A stretch of 64,000 bases of DNA, taken from contig OX337230.1 of NCBI GenBank assembly GCA_946965045.2, positions 3,224,001-3,288,000 on the forward strand. Direction: 5' to 3'. The DNA comes from Epithemia pelagica (lineage: Eukaryota > Bacillariophyta > Bacillariophyceae > Surirellales > Surirellaceae). How positions within the stretch are numbered: position 1 is the stretch's first letter; each line of letters opens with the position of its first letter. The position numbers were made by a program, and so were the translations under genes. The notes beneath the pieces are model-generated. The model had not been told where the DNA came from. It searched no databases and was given only the letters and a program-made list of their open reading frames with translations. Positions 51,062 to 61,984 of the stretch are shown here, piece by piece.

Positions 51062-51635
51062 GAGGAGAGACTGGACGGCAAGCGAGTTTGGCCATATTGA
51101 GGGTAAGGAAGAATATCCGCCAAACATGCCTGAGCCTCGCGGCATGGGTTTTGTGATGCGAGCAAAGGTTGACGCCGACCATGCGTCGGACACTGTTACC
51201 CGCCGATCTCGCACGGGCTTCTTTGTATTCCTGAACAGTGCCCTGGTCTATTGGTGGAGTAAGAAACAGACGAGTGTTGAGTCCTCGTCTTTCGGGTCAG
51301 AGTTCATTGCCATGAAGCAATGCTGTGAGTACTTACGTGGTTTGAGGTACAAGCTCCGCATGATGGGGATCCCATGTGAGGGACCTGCTTTTATTTACGG
51401 CGACAACCAATCGGTGTTAGCCAACACGACGATACCCGACTCTGCTTTGAAGAAGAAGAGCCAGTCGATTGCGTATCATTTTGTCAGAGAAGGATCTGCC
51501 AGAGACGAATGGCGGACATCTTATGTGAATACCCATGAAAATGAGGCAGATCTGTTGACGAAACTTCTGCCGAGTGGTGAAAAGAGGAGAGGATTTGTGA
51601 TGAAGCTCCTACACCACATTTTCAGAACTGGATAA
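51051..51635 (+). pseudogene. Copia 1 RNase H, in a shifted frame
   Basis: It continues the pol homology in another register: KVDADHASDTVTRRSRTGFF, SSFGSEFIAMKQCCEYLRGL, YGDNQSVLANTT and NTHENEADLLTKLL are Copia RNase H blocks. The frame ends at an ordinary stop 150 nt before the 3' LTR. Confidence 0.85.
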
Positions 51636-51786
51636 AACATAGATGGGTGACGAGTGGATTACGTACGGAGCGGAATCACTCGGTTAGAATGCGGTGGACG
51701 TAGCCATGTTGGTGAACCACCTGAAATACGAAATTGTGGGAACGGTTGCAAGGTTACCCCATGCGGTGGGATCACCTTGAGAGGAG

Positions 51787-51947
51787 TGTTGAAATTGTGC
51801 ATGTTTCCGTGAGAGATCTAATTGTATGTCAAATTGTATAACCGTTCCAAACGGTCAGCGATTACGAGCTGGCCGTCTTCGCCAAATTGGGCGACGACAG
51901 TAGTGGAAAATAATCTTAAAATCTCTTTGAAACGCGAAATTTTAGCA
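51787..51947 (+). repeat. Copia 1 3' LTR, 161 bp
   Basis: Matches 45322-45482 except at three positions. Confidence 0.92.
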
Positions 51948-51951
51948 CATA

Positions 51952-54288
51952 GAACTAATACTCCTACTCCTAGGAGCAAGGGTGCTCCTCTTTCCCTTCC
52001 TCACGGTCACAAGGTGCTAGTAAGGTACCTCCTCTATGCTCCTACCTCCTACTCCAGTCATTCAAGGGTAGACAACATGCTTCAACAGTCTCAAGACTTC
52101 TTTTCAATCCCTCCACTAGCTAGCTAGTGACGAAACTCTAAGCCCTTCTGCTGCGTTGGGCAATGGCTAGCCGATCTGCCTGACTGCATCATACATTATC
52201 CTAGTGACAAAGCGATCAAGAACGTGTAGACCTAGATGGGGATGTGGAATGGGTTCTACAACCAGTGCGACAGGTACAACGTGTATGAATCCAACCATGA
52301 CGTAACTCCCTCCAGGACTATGATTGGTTTGTCTTGACTGTCTTGGCATCATTCCGACAGTACTATCCCACGTCTTTCCAGGGTGTAGGGCTTACCGCGA
52401 GCGACAATGGTATATAGGACAACCGGACAGTATAAACCCAGGCTGCTTACCGCACGAGCAGAGAAAAAACACAACGCGAGTAACCTTTTTTCTACGACTA
52501 TTACACGTCGTCAGCCCTCAGATACCCTTGAGCTTGAACTTGATCGCGCAAACGATAGACTAAAGCTGACGGTCAATCAAAGCAGAAGTAGTGTTGTCTG
52601 TTGTCTCTCTCTGTCCTTGTGTACTAAAAAGAGAATGCTTTCTCTTGTATCCTATTTTTTGTCTATCCTCTCTTGAGAGGAGAGTTCTATCTTCTACTCC
52701 TATCATCTTTCTCCTCAGTCCCCAGTCAACCATCATCAACCGCCTGGCTTGCTGTTTGCTTAGAATTGCGACATGGCATTTTGTCGCTTCTGAAGCAGCA
52801 TCCGATAACAATTGAATAACAATTCTCTACGAGTATAAGCAAGTGCCACTCCACGCCCAAACCACCCAAACGGCAACGTTGTCGAAGAAGGGCAAAACAA
52901 TTCCATTTGTTTCTCTTTGAGCACTGTTTGAACCTATTCGTAAGCTTGATTGGATGAGAAATGAGAATTGAGAAAAGCTCTATGCAACATGCAGTATTCA
53001 CAATCGTGCATCGGGCATTGGACAATGGACAATGGACCATATAAACGACCATCGATCATCGATAGCTACACACAACGTAACATAGAATAATATTAGTATT
53101 ACATCCTACATCTGCTCGAGTAGACTATTACTAATTGACACGTCCCCCAAAACCAGGCTCAACCGGCTTTGACTTTTCATTTAACAGAACTTCCCTGTCA
53201 TGTTCTATGGCCCAGCACTTGGGGACTACACCCGACCACATCATAAAGAATTCAAAATCTGGCAGGGACTCCTTAATTTATTCAAGACAAGGATTTTTAC
53301 CCATCGCCCAATCAGCTGGACAATGCGGCTTTCTACTGAACTTTTTATAGTAGATGGACAGGAAGAAGGGAAAGGAACGACGAAGGAAGTTTTCCGCTGG
53401 TCGAAAAACTTCGCATCCCGCATCCGAAATCCAAACCCACCACGCTTCTGAACGAGCCCTCCGTCACCCGTCACTATAACGAAGGAAAGTGCCTCTGGGT
53501 GACATACGAGTACAATAGAACGTGGGCCTCCTCATTCCCGAACCGGCAGGTACTCTTCATCGTTCATGTTTGCATAAAATCAATTTGCTCCTGTTCATTT
53601 TACCTGAAAACATCTCGGGATTGAAGAGCGCGAGTGGTGCGTATCCCGCAGCATGTCGCCGGTCCAATATGTCCTACCAATATCATATCAGTTCTTATGT
53701 AGCACTGTTATTATTGCCCAATACGAATCATTGTTGCTTCCCTCCTGCTTCTTCGTGTCCATGTTCCGGATTCCGTGACAAAAGGTAAAGGACTCCGGTC
53801 GTTACGACTTACGACACAACAATCAAAGATACAACAAAGCGTTAGACAATTCAAGGCACCAACCACGCAGCCAATTCCCCACGGGTCAAGGAAAGGGCCA
53901 GCAACTACTAGAAGAGTAGGTAGGACACAAAGAGATGTGATGATGATGCTTTTTAGAATTGTGAGTGTTATCGTCTATGTTAGTGCTTGTTGTTGTTGTT
54001 CCCCCTTTTCCATCCATTTGTACTAGGTACGTAGAAATCTACACGCAGCATTGCTGGTTCGTGTGCATCTGACACCTAGATCGCATTCAATCGTCCCAAG
54101 ATATTGCACATGTTCATGGATGATGTCTAGCTCATGTCCAAGGCCATTGAAAGCGCCTCCTATCGTATTCCCTTTCTCTCCATTGTCTAAACTACGATCT
54201 ACATGTGCTAGGTGTTTGTATATTATGACGTCACAGCCAGATGAAACCACTAGGTATTGATCGTGACTCATCGTACGATCAGTCACGG
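51952..54288. other. Gene-poor region
   Basis: 51952-52130 continues the CTCCTACTCC tract that received Copia 1. The rest holds only short frames without recognisable features. At 54259-54290 lies an imperfect 32-bp palindrome centred on ATCGTACGAT with GTGACT/AGTCAC arms. Confidence 0.45.
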
Positions 54289-57200
54289 TCATCTACCTTG
54301 TGCGACTCCCCCTTTCGTCTGTCTGTCTTGTTTTGGTTCATTGATCTTATCGTTCAAAGCACTAACATCACCCCGCCAGAATAGCAGAGGTTTAAGGAGT
54401 GGCCATCCCGTGACAAAATCCCAATTTTTAGTCAACACGTCAGCGGGATTGGTCTTGCCATCCTTCCAGTAAAACTTGATAGCATTCGATGCCATACACT
54501 CACGTACACGGTTGTAGCTCAGAAAGTGATGGCGTCTGCTAAGGATTGAATGTGGTACCGTACTATTGGTTACCACTGACTTGTTATCTCCGAATAGGTA
54601 GCTAGAATCTCGTAGTGGCACTCCTAGGTAGCGAAGAAAAATGCGTAGTTCCATGATTTGATCACATGCAATCCGTGCAGAGACAAATTCAGAGCCAAAG
54701 GTTGCAGTCTCAACCGTTGCCTGTCGCTTGGAGTACCAGTCCATGGGAGTTCCATTGACTAGGTGTAGAATCCCAGATGCTGATCTCCCCGTAATCATGT
54801 CGTGCTTTAGGTTAGCATCGACATAGGTAGTTGTAACAACAGGTAGACCCTTAGGTTCCGGTGCATCTTTTGGAACTTCCTCTCGTGCTCCATCGTAAAT
54901 GCGGAACCAATCATAGTTTTGATCTGGCAAATTGGAGTAGTCTGGTTCATGTAGTCTAAAACGGATTGCTCCATGATACATGCCAGCTAGGTATCCAACA
55001 ACTCGTTTTGCACGTTCCAAATGGCCAATTCGTGGAGCGGCACGGAATCTAGCCAATGTCATGACGGAAGTGAAGATGTCAAAGCGACCTATAGTCACCA
55101 GCCATTGCAGTTGCCCTATCATGGATTGATAGATGGCAATGTCCTTTTCTTCACATAGCTCGCTATCATCTAGTTCAGGATGATCTTGCCGGTCTAATGG
55201 AGTCTTGTACTTTTTCGGTTTGTTCCCGAATAAGATTTCGTACCCTTCGAGTATCTTCTCAACGTATCTTCTGGGGTCCCCAACCAATGTTCCATCTGGT
55301 TCTCTCTTGTATGTACACCCTAGGTGATATGCTATTGGGCCCACACCTTTGAGTTTGAATTTAAATTTTTCAGTGAAAGTATCACAAATTTCTTTCGGGT
55401 TCTTTGCAGCAATTGCTAGGTCGTCTACATAAACTGCTACGTACTCGTAGACGCCGTGCTCTTCGTTTAGCTTAAACCAGATGTCAGGTTCAATCTTGCA
55501 TGGTTTAAATCCCATTTCTTGTAAGACGTTGTAGAGTTTATCATGCCATCGTGCTCCACTGGTCACAAGTCCGTAAAGTGCCTTATCAAAAATCAAGATT
55601 TTTCCTTCCAAATCTCCAAATTCAGGACCAGCTATGATGAATAGCTTCTCCTTTGTTTGTGCTTCTAGGTAAGCATTTCCAATGTCAGCTGCCCAGATCT
55701 CCAGCTTGTTCAGTTCACTGAGGAAGATAACCAGACGTAGGCCACGTATTGATACCACTCCTGAGTAGCTTGACATAGACGGGTCTCGTATAGTCAAATG
55801 CCCATCAGCTACAAGTCTAGCTTTTCGACGTCCATCATGTTTGACATCGAAAACTAGGTGAACTCTCAATCGTTGATATCCTTCAGGAGCATTCATAAGC
55901 TTCCCATTTTGGAAAATAGCCTTATCCCGGACTAGGAATGTCTTGTATTGATGAATGACTTGATCTAGCTCGAGTTCAGTTGCTTTTGACCATAAGTTAT
56001 TCTTGTTCTGAACATCTAGCAGGATAGCTTCATCATAATCCCGTGGGACTTGCACGCCAAAACGGTACTTGATTTGCGCACGAGAGTTACGCCGGATCAT
56101 CTTTTTCTTGGCTTGCTGCAAATGTCGACGGAGTGTCTTGATGAGTCGTTTTTCAGTCTTGACGTATTTAGCTAGGTGCTTCCAGCCATCTAAGTCGAGT
56201 AGTCCATTATTCTTGGCATAGATAGCGCATAGCAAAGGATCATCACTAGCTATAAAAGAAAGAGGCTCATAGCTAGTCTCCCCATTTTCCCATTCGACAA
56301 GAACGTTGTAGCTAGATCCCTTGTAATGAGCATCAGTAGGTTTGAGAGGACCTTGATGAGCAGTGATTTGCCGCATTCGATACTCTTGGTCAGAGAAAAC
56401 AACGTCGTCAGGATCATGATCTAGATGATTGAGAAGTTCATTGTAAGTGACAATCTCACGAAGGCGACCTTCATCATATTCCACTTCAAAACTGAGGTCT
56501 TCAAAACGTTTGCGCTCACGATAAGCTTGATCTTGGACCATAGCAACAACTAACCCACGAAAACGCTCCCCAGTTTCCAGTTTAGGGCCAAGAAATTTAC
56601 GGCCAAGTAGATCATGTGGATCTATAGAAGGCATAGGAGGTGTAGATCCAGAAGACCTATCTTCATGACGACCTCTGACATGAACTATCTCCCCTTTTTC
56701 TGGATCTAGACGTCGGTTAGGTAAAGAAGAGGTAGCACTACGAATAGTAGACCGAAACAAAATCGTAGAGGTCTCATCAGTAAGGATCTTCCATGTTAAT
56801 GGATCCCCAACTCCAGTACCAAAACCTACCCAACGACCTTTAGATTCATTACCAGTAGAAGGGTAAGTAGATCGATCAGGATCATAAGAAAAATAAATTG
56901 GTTCCCAGAAATAATGAGCAAGTAAGAAACTGACATCAGGAGTGGAGCCCGTCAGGCGCTCAATGGGGGTGCGACCGTTAAGCGCCGGCGAAGCAAGGTG
57001 GTTAAGCACGGTCGACGCATAGTCTAGGGCAAGTAACCAGCAGCTAGGTGGACAACCAGAGGTATTGAGAATAAGATTAGTCCAGCGCTTAAGAGTAGAG
57101 TACCGATTTTCAGCAAAATTCTGATGCTGATGATGAGGTTCAGATGTGTACTGAGAAATAAACAGAGACCGTAGGATGTCTTGTACCTTCTTAGAAACTA

Positions 57201-57780
57201 AAGCCTGAGCACGATCACTGATTAAAACGTCCATAGCTCCCCGTAGTCGGATATTATCCTCAAGGGTATTGACGAATTGAGCATCAGATTTGACTCCATA
57301 CACATCGCAAACAAGGGTATCTCTTCCAACAAAAATTTGAGCAGCCTTAGAACCATTATCAATAGCAGGTGTATCGGCAAAGACTGTATCAGTGGCAACC
57401 CCTTCACGACGACGACCGATATTGAGCACAGGGTTACGAGTGCAAAAGTGCTTCTTGAGATAATCATGAGGGGAAAATCCCACATAGCGTGTAGAAACCT
57501 TAAAGGTATTAGCGATGCTATCAGCCAATGCCCAAGCAAAATAAGGACGTAGGGCTTCAAAATCTTCAGATTTCAGAGATTGTTGATGATAACGACTGTG
57601 TTGGAAGTCGACGGCACCAGCTAGGTTCGTCTGTTGATGAAGGGTAAGAATCTGGGAAACTAGGTTGACGCGATGAACATAGTTTCCAGTCGCAGAAAAA
57701 TCACGATCAATAGGGTCTGGGTTGATAAGATCCATCCAATCAGAATGTGTATCAGGATTGGATGAATGAGAATGATCCAT
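54289..57780 (-). CDS. Copia (CoDi-type) pol, 5'-truncated but open: integrase, RT, RNase H
   Basis: 1163 codons from an ATG at 57780. The integrase begins within the first 150 residues (DTVFADTPAIDNGSKAAQIF, then VCDVYGVKSDAQF with the first Asp; LISDRAQALVS with the second; NFAENRYSTLKR with Glu). Reverse transcriptase shows YQRLRVHLVFDVKHDGRRKAR, EIWAADIGNAYLEA and YVAVYVDDLAIAA near 783. RNase H shows TTYVDANLKHD, FGSEFVSARIACDQ and DNKSVVTNSTVP. Gag and protease are missing, and I find no LTR pair around it, so it is a truncated element. The lack of any stop or shift in 3.5 kb suggests that truncation was recent. Confidence 0.85.
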   Translation of the reverse strand: MDHSHSSNPDTHSDWMDLINPDPIDRDFSATGNYVHRVNLVSQILTLHQQTNLAGAVDFQHSRYHQQSLKSEDFEALRPYFAWALADSIANTFKVSTRYVGFSPHDYLKKHFCTRNPVLNIGRRREGVATDTVFADTPAIDNGSKAAQIFVGRDTLVCDVYGVKSDAQFVNTLEDNIRLRGAMDVLISDRAQALVSKKVQDILRSLFISQYTSEPHHQHQNFAENRYSTLKRWTNLILNTSGCPPSCWLLALDYASTVLNHLASPALNGRTPIERLTGSTPDVSFLLAHYFWEPIYFSYDPDRSTYPSTGNESKGRWVGFGTGVGDPLTWKILTDETSTILFRSTIRSATSSLPNRRLDPEKGEIVHVRGRHEDRSSGSTPPMPSIDPHDLLGRKFLGPKLETGERFRGLVVAMVQDQAYRERKRFEDLSFEVEYDEGRLREIVTYNELLNHLDHDPDDVVFSDQEYRMRQITAHQGPLKPTDAHYKGSSYNVLVEWENGETSYEPLSFIASDDPLLCAIYAKNNGLLDLDGWKHLAKYVKTEKRLIKTLRRHLQQAKKKMIRRNSRAQIKYRFGVQVPRDYDEAILLDVQNKNNLWSKATELELDQVIHQYKTFLVRDKAIFQNGKLMNAPEGYQRLRVHLVFDVKHDGRRKARLVADGHLTIRDPSMSSYSGVVSIRGLRLVIFLSELNKLEIWAADIGNAYLEAQTKEKLFIIAGPEFGDLEGKILIFDKALYGLVTSGARWHDKLYNVLQEMGFKPCKIEPDIWFKLNEEHGVYEYVAVYVDDLAIAAKNPKEICDTFTEKFKFKLKGVGPIAYHLGCTYKREPDGTLVGDPRRYVEKILEGYEILFGNKPKKYKTPLDRQDHPELDDSELCEEKDIAIYQSMIGQLQWLVTIGRFDIFTSVMTLARFRAAPRIGHLERAKRVVGYLAGMYHGAIRFRLHEPDYSNLPDQNYDWFRIYDGAREEVPKDAPEPKGLPVVTTTYVDANLKHDMITGRSASGILHLVNGTPMDWYSKRQATVETATFGSEFVSARIACDQIMELRIFLRYLGVPLRDSSYLFGDNKSVVTNSTVPHSILSRRHHFLSYNRVRECMASNAIKFYWKDGKTNPADVLTKNWDFVTGWPLLKPLLFWRGDVSALNDKINEPKQDRQTKGGVAQGR

Positions 57781-58535
57781 GACGTCAGGATTCCATTCAT
57801 CGGGTGACGTAAGGCTATCTCCACCCGGGGCCGCTAAAGGTCCAAAAACAGCTATCGAACTCCACCATCTCCTCTAACCGCTAAACAGCTCCGCTACCCG
57901 CTATTTTTGCCGTTATTTGGGACCCCGAATAGCGGGGAAAATAGCGGATAGCGGAGCAAAATATAACCGTCGGCATAAATAAATTAAGGTCTGCTGCCAA
58001 CAGTATCTCTCTTGTCGAAAACATGGCAATGGCACGTATTGATTTGTGACGATCGCTTACCATCTCTTTGTTAGGATTCTCACCGAAAACTAGGTGGCGA
58101 AACCTACAACTCATCGAATGATGCTAGTATTTTATGGCATCCGATGACATTTTCCTAAAAGTGAGAAAAGAATGTCGGCATGCTCGCGAAACTTTAAATT
58201 TGGCCACGGCATGCTCGCATTGCACGCGTTATCGGCGACCGCTCGGATATTAACTATGGCCCAATACGTGCGCGCCCAAAACTATCAAGTGCGCGCCTCT
58301 ACTATCCGAGTACGCGCATCCACGATTCGACCTAACGGTCTATGTAATCAAAGCACGAATCACGATCACGCGAGACCATATCTCTGTTCCCACAAATCCA
58401 AGAATGCAAACAGCAACGCGCCCAGGACAAGACTTATACCACGACAAAGCAAGAGCTGTTGCATCCCATACATGTTATCCATCACCCTATACATTCAATA
58501 TACACCAATGCCGGTCTACTCCAACCAGTGAGGAC
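57781..58535. other. Intergenic region with AGCGG hairpin and CGCG cluster
   Basis: 57840-57960 is rich in CCGCTA/TAGCGG words and folds into a hairpin (next entry). 58175-58330 holds many GCGCGC and ATGCTCGC words. Neither shows coding sequence. Confidence 0.5.
57888..57956. repeat. AGCGG hairpin
   Basis: GCTCCGCTACCCGCTATTTTT pairs with AAAATAGCGGATAGCGGAGC with one to three mismatches and a ~24-nt loop. It may be the end of a small foldback or MITE element. Confidence 0.75.
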
Positions 58536-58864
58536 CTATCACACCAGATCCATGGCCGTATACAAGAGCCAGGACTTTGGCACCATCAACCACCTTAGTT
58601 AGTAATCGTCTCACAATCATTAATATCACCATTTTAACACTCATCTTAAGACTAACCTCTTATCAGTGGACCGACTGCCCCCACCCACGGCGGACTTCGA
58701 CTTGCAACTCTTCTCTGACCCGTGGAGGATTGTTGTATCGGTTGGTGATTCGATTGTCGGCTCAGCGAGCCTTTTACCTATCCTATCTATCTGTCTAACC
58801 CCTGTTGAATCGAGAGAAGTTTATCAGATTAACAGTCTCAACGTTTATTTCCGAGAAGCTTTCG

Positions 58865-59620
58865 ATGTCTCACGACGATTCCAACCTCTCTATTTGACAC
58901 ATCTTTCATTCCTTCCAACAAAGCGGGGAGGAACTCCATCCACTCGTGTCCCATCCGGGCGAGCCCTTGATTGAAACTCCAAAACAGACCCCGACTCAGG
59001 CCAGTGCTCCGAATCCCTTCCAGACCCCGGACCAAGTGGTCCAGCCTCCTTCGATTCCGACTCACCCTTCGACTCCGCCTCGCCGTTTGAACCCTACTCG
59101 CACCCGACGTACGAGCCGTCTTCTTACTGCGCATATCCGACACTTCCGCGAGCCGACTGAGTCGACTACCGACCCCGACGTGATCCGTTCCACAACCGAA
59201 CGCGAGATCGATTTCCAGTCCGTCCAACCCGTGACTGACCTTGAGGACATCCAACGACTTCTCGACCTCTTGTACCAGTGCTCGAGACGCCGTTTCATTG
59301 TCCAAGCCCTGTTGGGCAACCCTGTGGAACCCATCCGTATTCGATTCATCTCCTTTGAACGTCCAACCAACTACTTCCACACCATCTGGATCGTCAACTC
59401 GACGACGAATCCGCTACCTACCCCGACTACTCGTCTCGACGAGTACGTCTCCTTTGTTCACGAGATCCATCTCTGCCAGGATTTCCGTGCGACTATCTAC
59501 CCTCTCTTCACTCAACACGTGAACCACTTGTTGGAAGACGACGACGTTGAAGAACTAGCCACTACAGTGGACGATTCCGCATCTCGTCTTCAGTACCGAG
59601 CCGAAAGTGACCAAGAATAA
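58865..59620 (+). pseudogene. Leader ORF, copy 1, with early stop
   Basis: Same reading frame as the copies at 60620 and 62374, but codon 11 is TGA where the others have CGA. The remainder stays open. Confidence 0.75.
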
Positions 59621-59689
59621 GTAACTTTACGTAGTTTCTACACCAAACCAGACACAAAACCGAGTTCCGCACATCCGGGTTCCAAGCAC

Positions 59690-59760
59690 ATCACACATCC
59701 GGGTACCTACATACGTGTCACATCCGGGTTCTTTTCACACCGGTTAAATAAAATTTTCGC
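59690..59760 (+). repeat. CACATCCGGGT motif cluster (also in copies 2 and 3)
   Basis: Four close copies of a CACATCCGGGT-like word between the leader ORF and gag, e.g. near 59663, 59693, 59718; repeated in the second and third units around 61425-61485 and 63178-63240. Position in the leader suggests a packaging or regulatory role, which is inference. Confidence 0.6.
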
Positions 59761-59812
59761 AAGGACATCACGCTACACACTGTGATAACAGCTGAACCAT
59801 ACAAGTACTATC

Positions 59813-60541
59813 ATGGAAGCGACACCTCCCAAGACACCGTTTACTCCTCCTGAGGACAAGTCAAGTCATATAACCAACCAAGATCTCTTCGACCATATAA
59901 CTAAAGGCATCTTTGGTTGTAATGATGAACGAGCCCAATCACTTCAAAAGTGGGTGCGACATCATGGTTTTGAACATATCCTTCATGTCCTCGACCATGT
60001 TGCAACTGATCCCGAGGAGACACTCAAGGATCTCATGCAATACAAGGTTGGAAAACAAGTCAACGACCTACAGACAAGTACAAGATTACAACTCAAACTA
60101 ATGGCATATTGGTTACTACAACAACGGCAACTCCAACATGGAAAACTACCCCGTGCTACATGGATGAACCTCACGAGGGACCAATATGACGATTGGAGGA
60201 TCAACACCGACTTTACCAAGTCTGGTATGAACCAAGACCCAGTTTCTCCTCTGAAATCACCTGTACACTCCGTATCATCCCGATCTCCCACTATCACACC
60301 AGATCCATGGCCGTATGCAAGAGCCAGGACTTCAGCACCGTCAACCACCTTAGTTAGTAATCGTCTCACAATCATTAATATCACCATTTTAACACTCATC
60401 TTAAGACTTACCTCTTATCAGTGGACCGACTGCCCCCACCCACGGCGGACTTCGACTTGCAACTCTTCTCTGACCCGTGGAGGATTGTTGTATCGGTTGG
60501 TGATTCGATTGTCGGCTCAGCGAGCCTTTTACCTATCCTAA
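59813..60541 (+). pseudogene. Truncated gag, copy 1
   Basis: The first ~163 codons match the full gag at 63322, then the frame runs across the repeat junction into leader sequence for ~80 codons before a stop. Confidence 0.75.
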
Positions 60542-60619
60542 CTATCTGTCTAACCCCTGTTGAATCGAGAGAAGTTTATCAGATTAACAGTCTCATCGTT
60601 TATTTCCGAGAAGCTTTCG

Positions 60620-61375
60620 ATGTCTCACGACGATTCCAACCTCTCTATTCGACACATCTTTCATTCCTTCCAACAAAGCGGGGAGGAACTCCATCCACCC
60701 GTGGCCCATCCGGGCGAGCCCTTGATTGAAACTCCGAAACCGACCCCGACTCAGGCCAGTGCTCCGAATCCCTTCCAGACCCCGGACCAAGTGGTCCAGC
60801 CTCCTTCGATTCCGACTCACCCTTCGACTCCGCCTCGCCGTTTGAACCCTACTCGCACCCGACGTACGAGCCGTCTTCTTACTGCGCATATCCGACACTT
60901 CCGCGAGCCGACTGAGTCGACTACCGACCCCGACGTGATCCGTTCCACAACCGAACGCGAGATCGATTTCCAGTCCGTCCAACCCGTGACTGACCTTGAG
61001 GACATCCAACGACTTCTCGACCTCTTGTACCAGTGCTCGAGACGCCGTTTCATTGTCCAAGCCCTGTTGGGCAACCCTGTGGAACCCATCCGTATTCGAT
61101 TCATCTCCTTTGAACGTCCAACCAACTACTTCCACACCATCTGGATCGTCAACTCGACGACGAATCCGCTACCTACCCCGACTACTCGTCTCGACGAGTA
61201 CGTCTCCTTTGTTCACGAGATCCATCTCTGCCAGGATTTCCGTGCGACTATCTACCCTCTCTTCACTCAACACGTGAACCACTTGTTGGAAGACGACGAC
61301 GTTGAAGAACTAGCCACTACAGTGGACGATTCCGCATCTCGTCTTCAGTACCGAGCCGAAAGTGACCAAGAATAA
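60620..61375 (+). CDS. Leader ORF, copy 2, 251 residues, unknown function
   Basis: It starts at ATG 60620 (MSHDDSNLSIRHIFHSFQ). Residues ~25-100 are Pro/Thr-rich and basic. Residues ~105-235 look folded and helical: EREIDFQSVQPVTDLEDIQR, LLDLLYQCSRRRFIVQALLG, PIRIRFISFERPTNYFHTIW, YVSFVHEIHLCQDFR, YPLFTQHVNHLLEDDD. No family is recognised. It precedes gag in the same orientation, with ~195 nt between. Extra ORFs upstream of gag are unusual in Copia elements. The copies at 60620 and 62374 are both unbroken. Confidence 0.6.
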   Translation: MSHDDSNLSIRHIFHSFQQSGEELHPPVAHPGEPLIETPKPTPTQASAPNPFQTPDQVVQPPSIPTHPSTPPRRLNPTRTRRTSRLLTAHIRHFREPTESTTDPDVIRSTTEREIDFQSVQPVTDLEDIQRLLDLLYQCSRRRFIVQALLGNPVEPIRIRFISFERPTNYFHTIWIVNSTTNPLPTPTTRLDEYVSFVHEIHLCQDFRATIYPLFTQHVNHLLEDDDVEELATTVDDSASRLQYRAESDQE

Positions 61376-61567
61376 GTAACTTTACGTAGTTTCTACACCA
61401 AACCAGACACAAAACCGAGTTCCGCACATCCGGGTTCCAAGCACATCACACATCCGGGTACCTACATACGTGTCACATCCGGGTTCTTTTCACACCGGTT
61501 AAATAAAATTTTCGCAAGGACATCACGCTACACACTGTGATAACAGCTGAACCATACAAGTACTATC

Positions 61568-61984
61568 ATGGAAGCGACACCTCCCAAGACACCGTTTACT
61601 CCTCCTGAGGACAAGTCAAGTCATATAACCAACCAAGATCTCTTCGACCATATAACTAAAGGCATCTTTGGTTGTAATGATGAACGAGCCCAATCACTTC
61701 AAAAGTGGGTGCGACATCATGGTTTTGAACATATCCTTCATGTCCTCGACCATGTTGCAACTGATCCCGAGGAGACACTCAAGGATCTCATGCAATACAA
61801 GGTTGGAAAACAAGTCAACGACCTACAGACAAGTACAAGATTACAACTCAAACTAATGGCATATTGGTTACTACAACAACGGCAACTCCAACATGGAAAA
61901 CTACCCCGTGCTACATGGATGAACTTACGAGGGACCAATATGACGATTGGAGGATCAACACCGACTTTACCAAGTCTGGTATGA
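61568..61984 (+). pseudogene. Truncated gag, copy 2, with one-base deletion
   Basis: Identical to copy 1 until a base is missing near 61925 (AACTTACGAGG instead of AACCTCACGAGG), which shifts the frame and ends it. Confidence 0.8.

Larger units (their letters stand above)
45322..51947 (+). mobile_element. Complete Copia LTR retrotransposon (element 1) with frameshifts
   Basis: 161-bp LTRs with TG...CA ends at 45322-45482 and 51787-51947 differ at three positions by my reading (about 98% identity). Order gag, protease, integrase, reverse transcriptase, RNase H identifies Copia. A purine run (GAGAGGAG) precedes the 3' LTR. The sequence after the 5' LTR (TTTATCAGACCC) faintly resembles the initiator-tRNA-Met primer site of plant Copia elements. 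At least three frameshifts interrupt gag and RNase H, so it is probably non-autonomous now. Confidence 0.92.

Noticed and set aside
53135-54026. Short plus-strand ORFs between the two Copia elements
   Set aside because: Below 90 codons, no domain, ordinary for random sequence.
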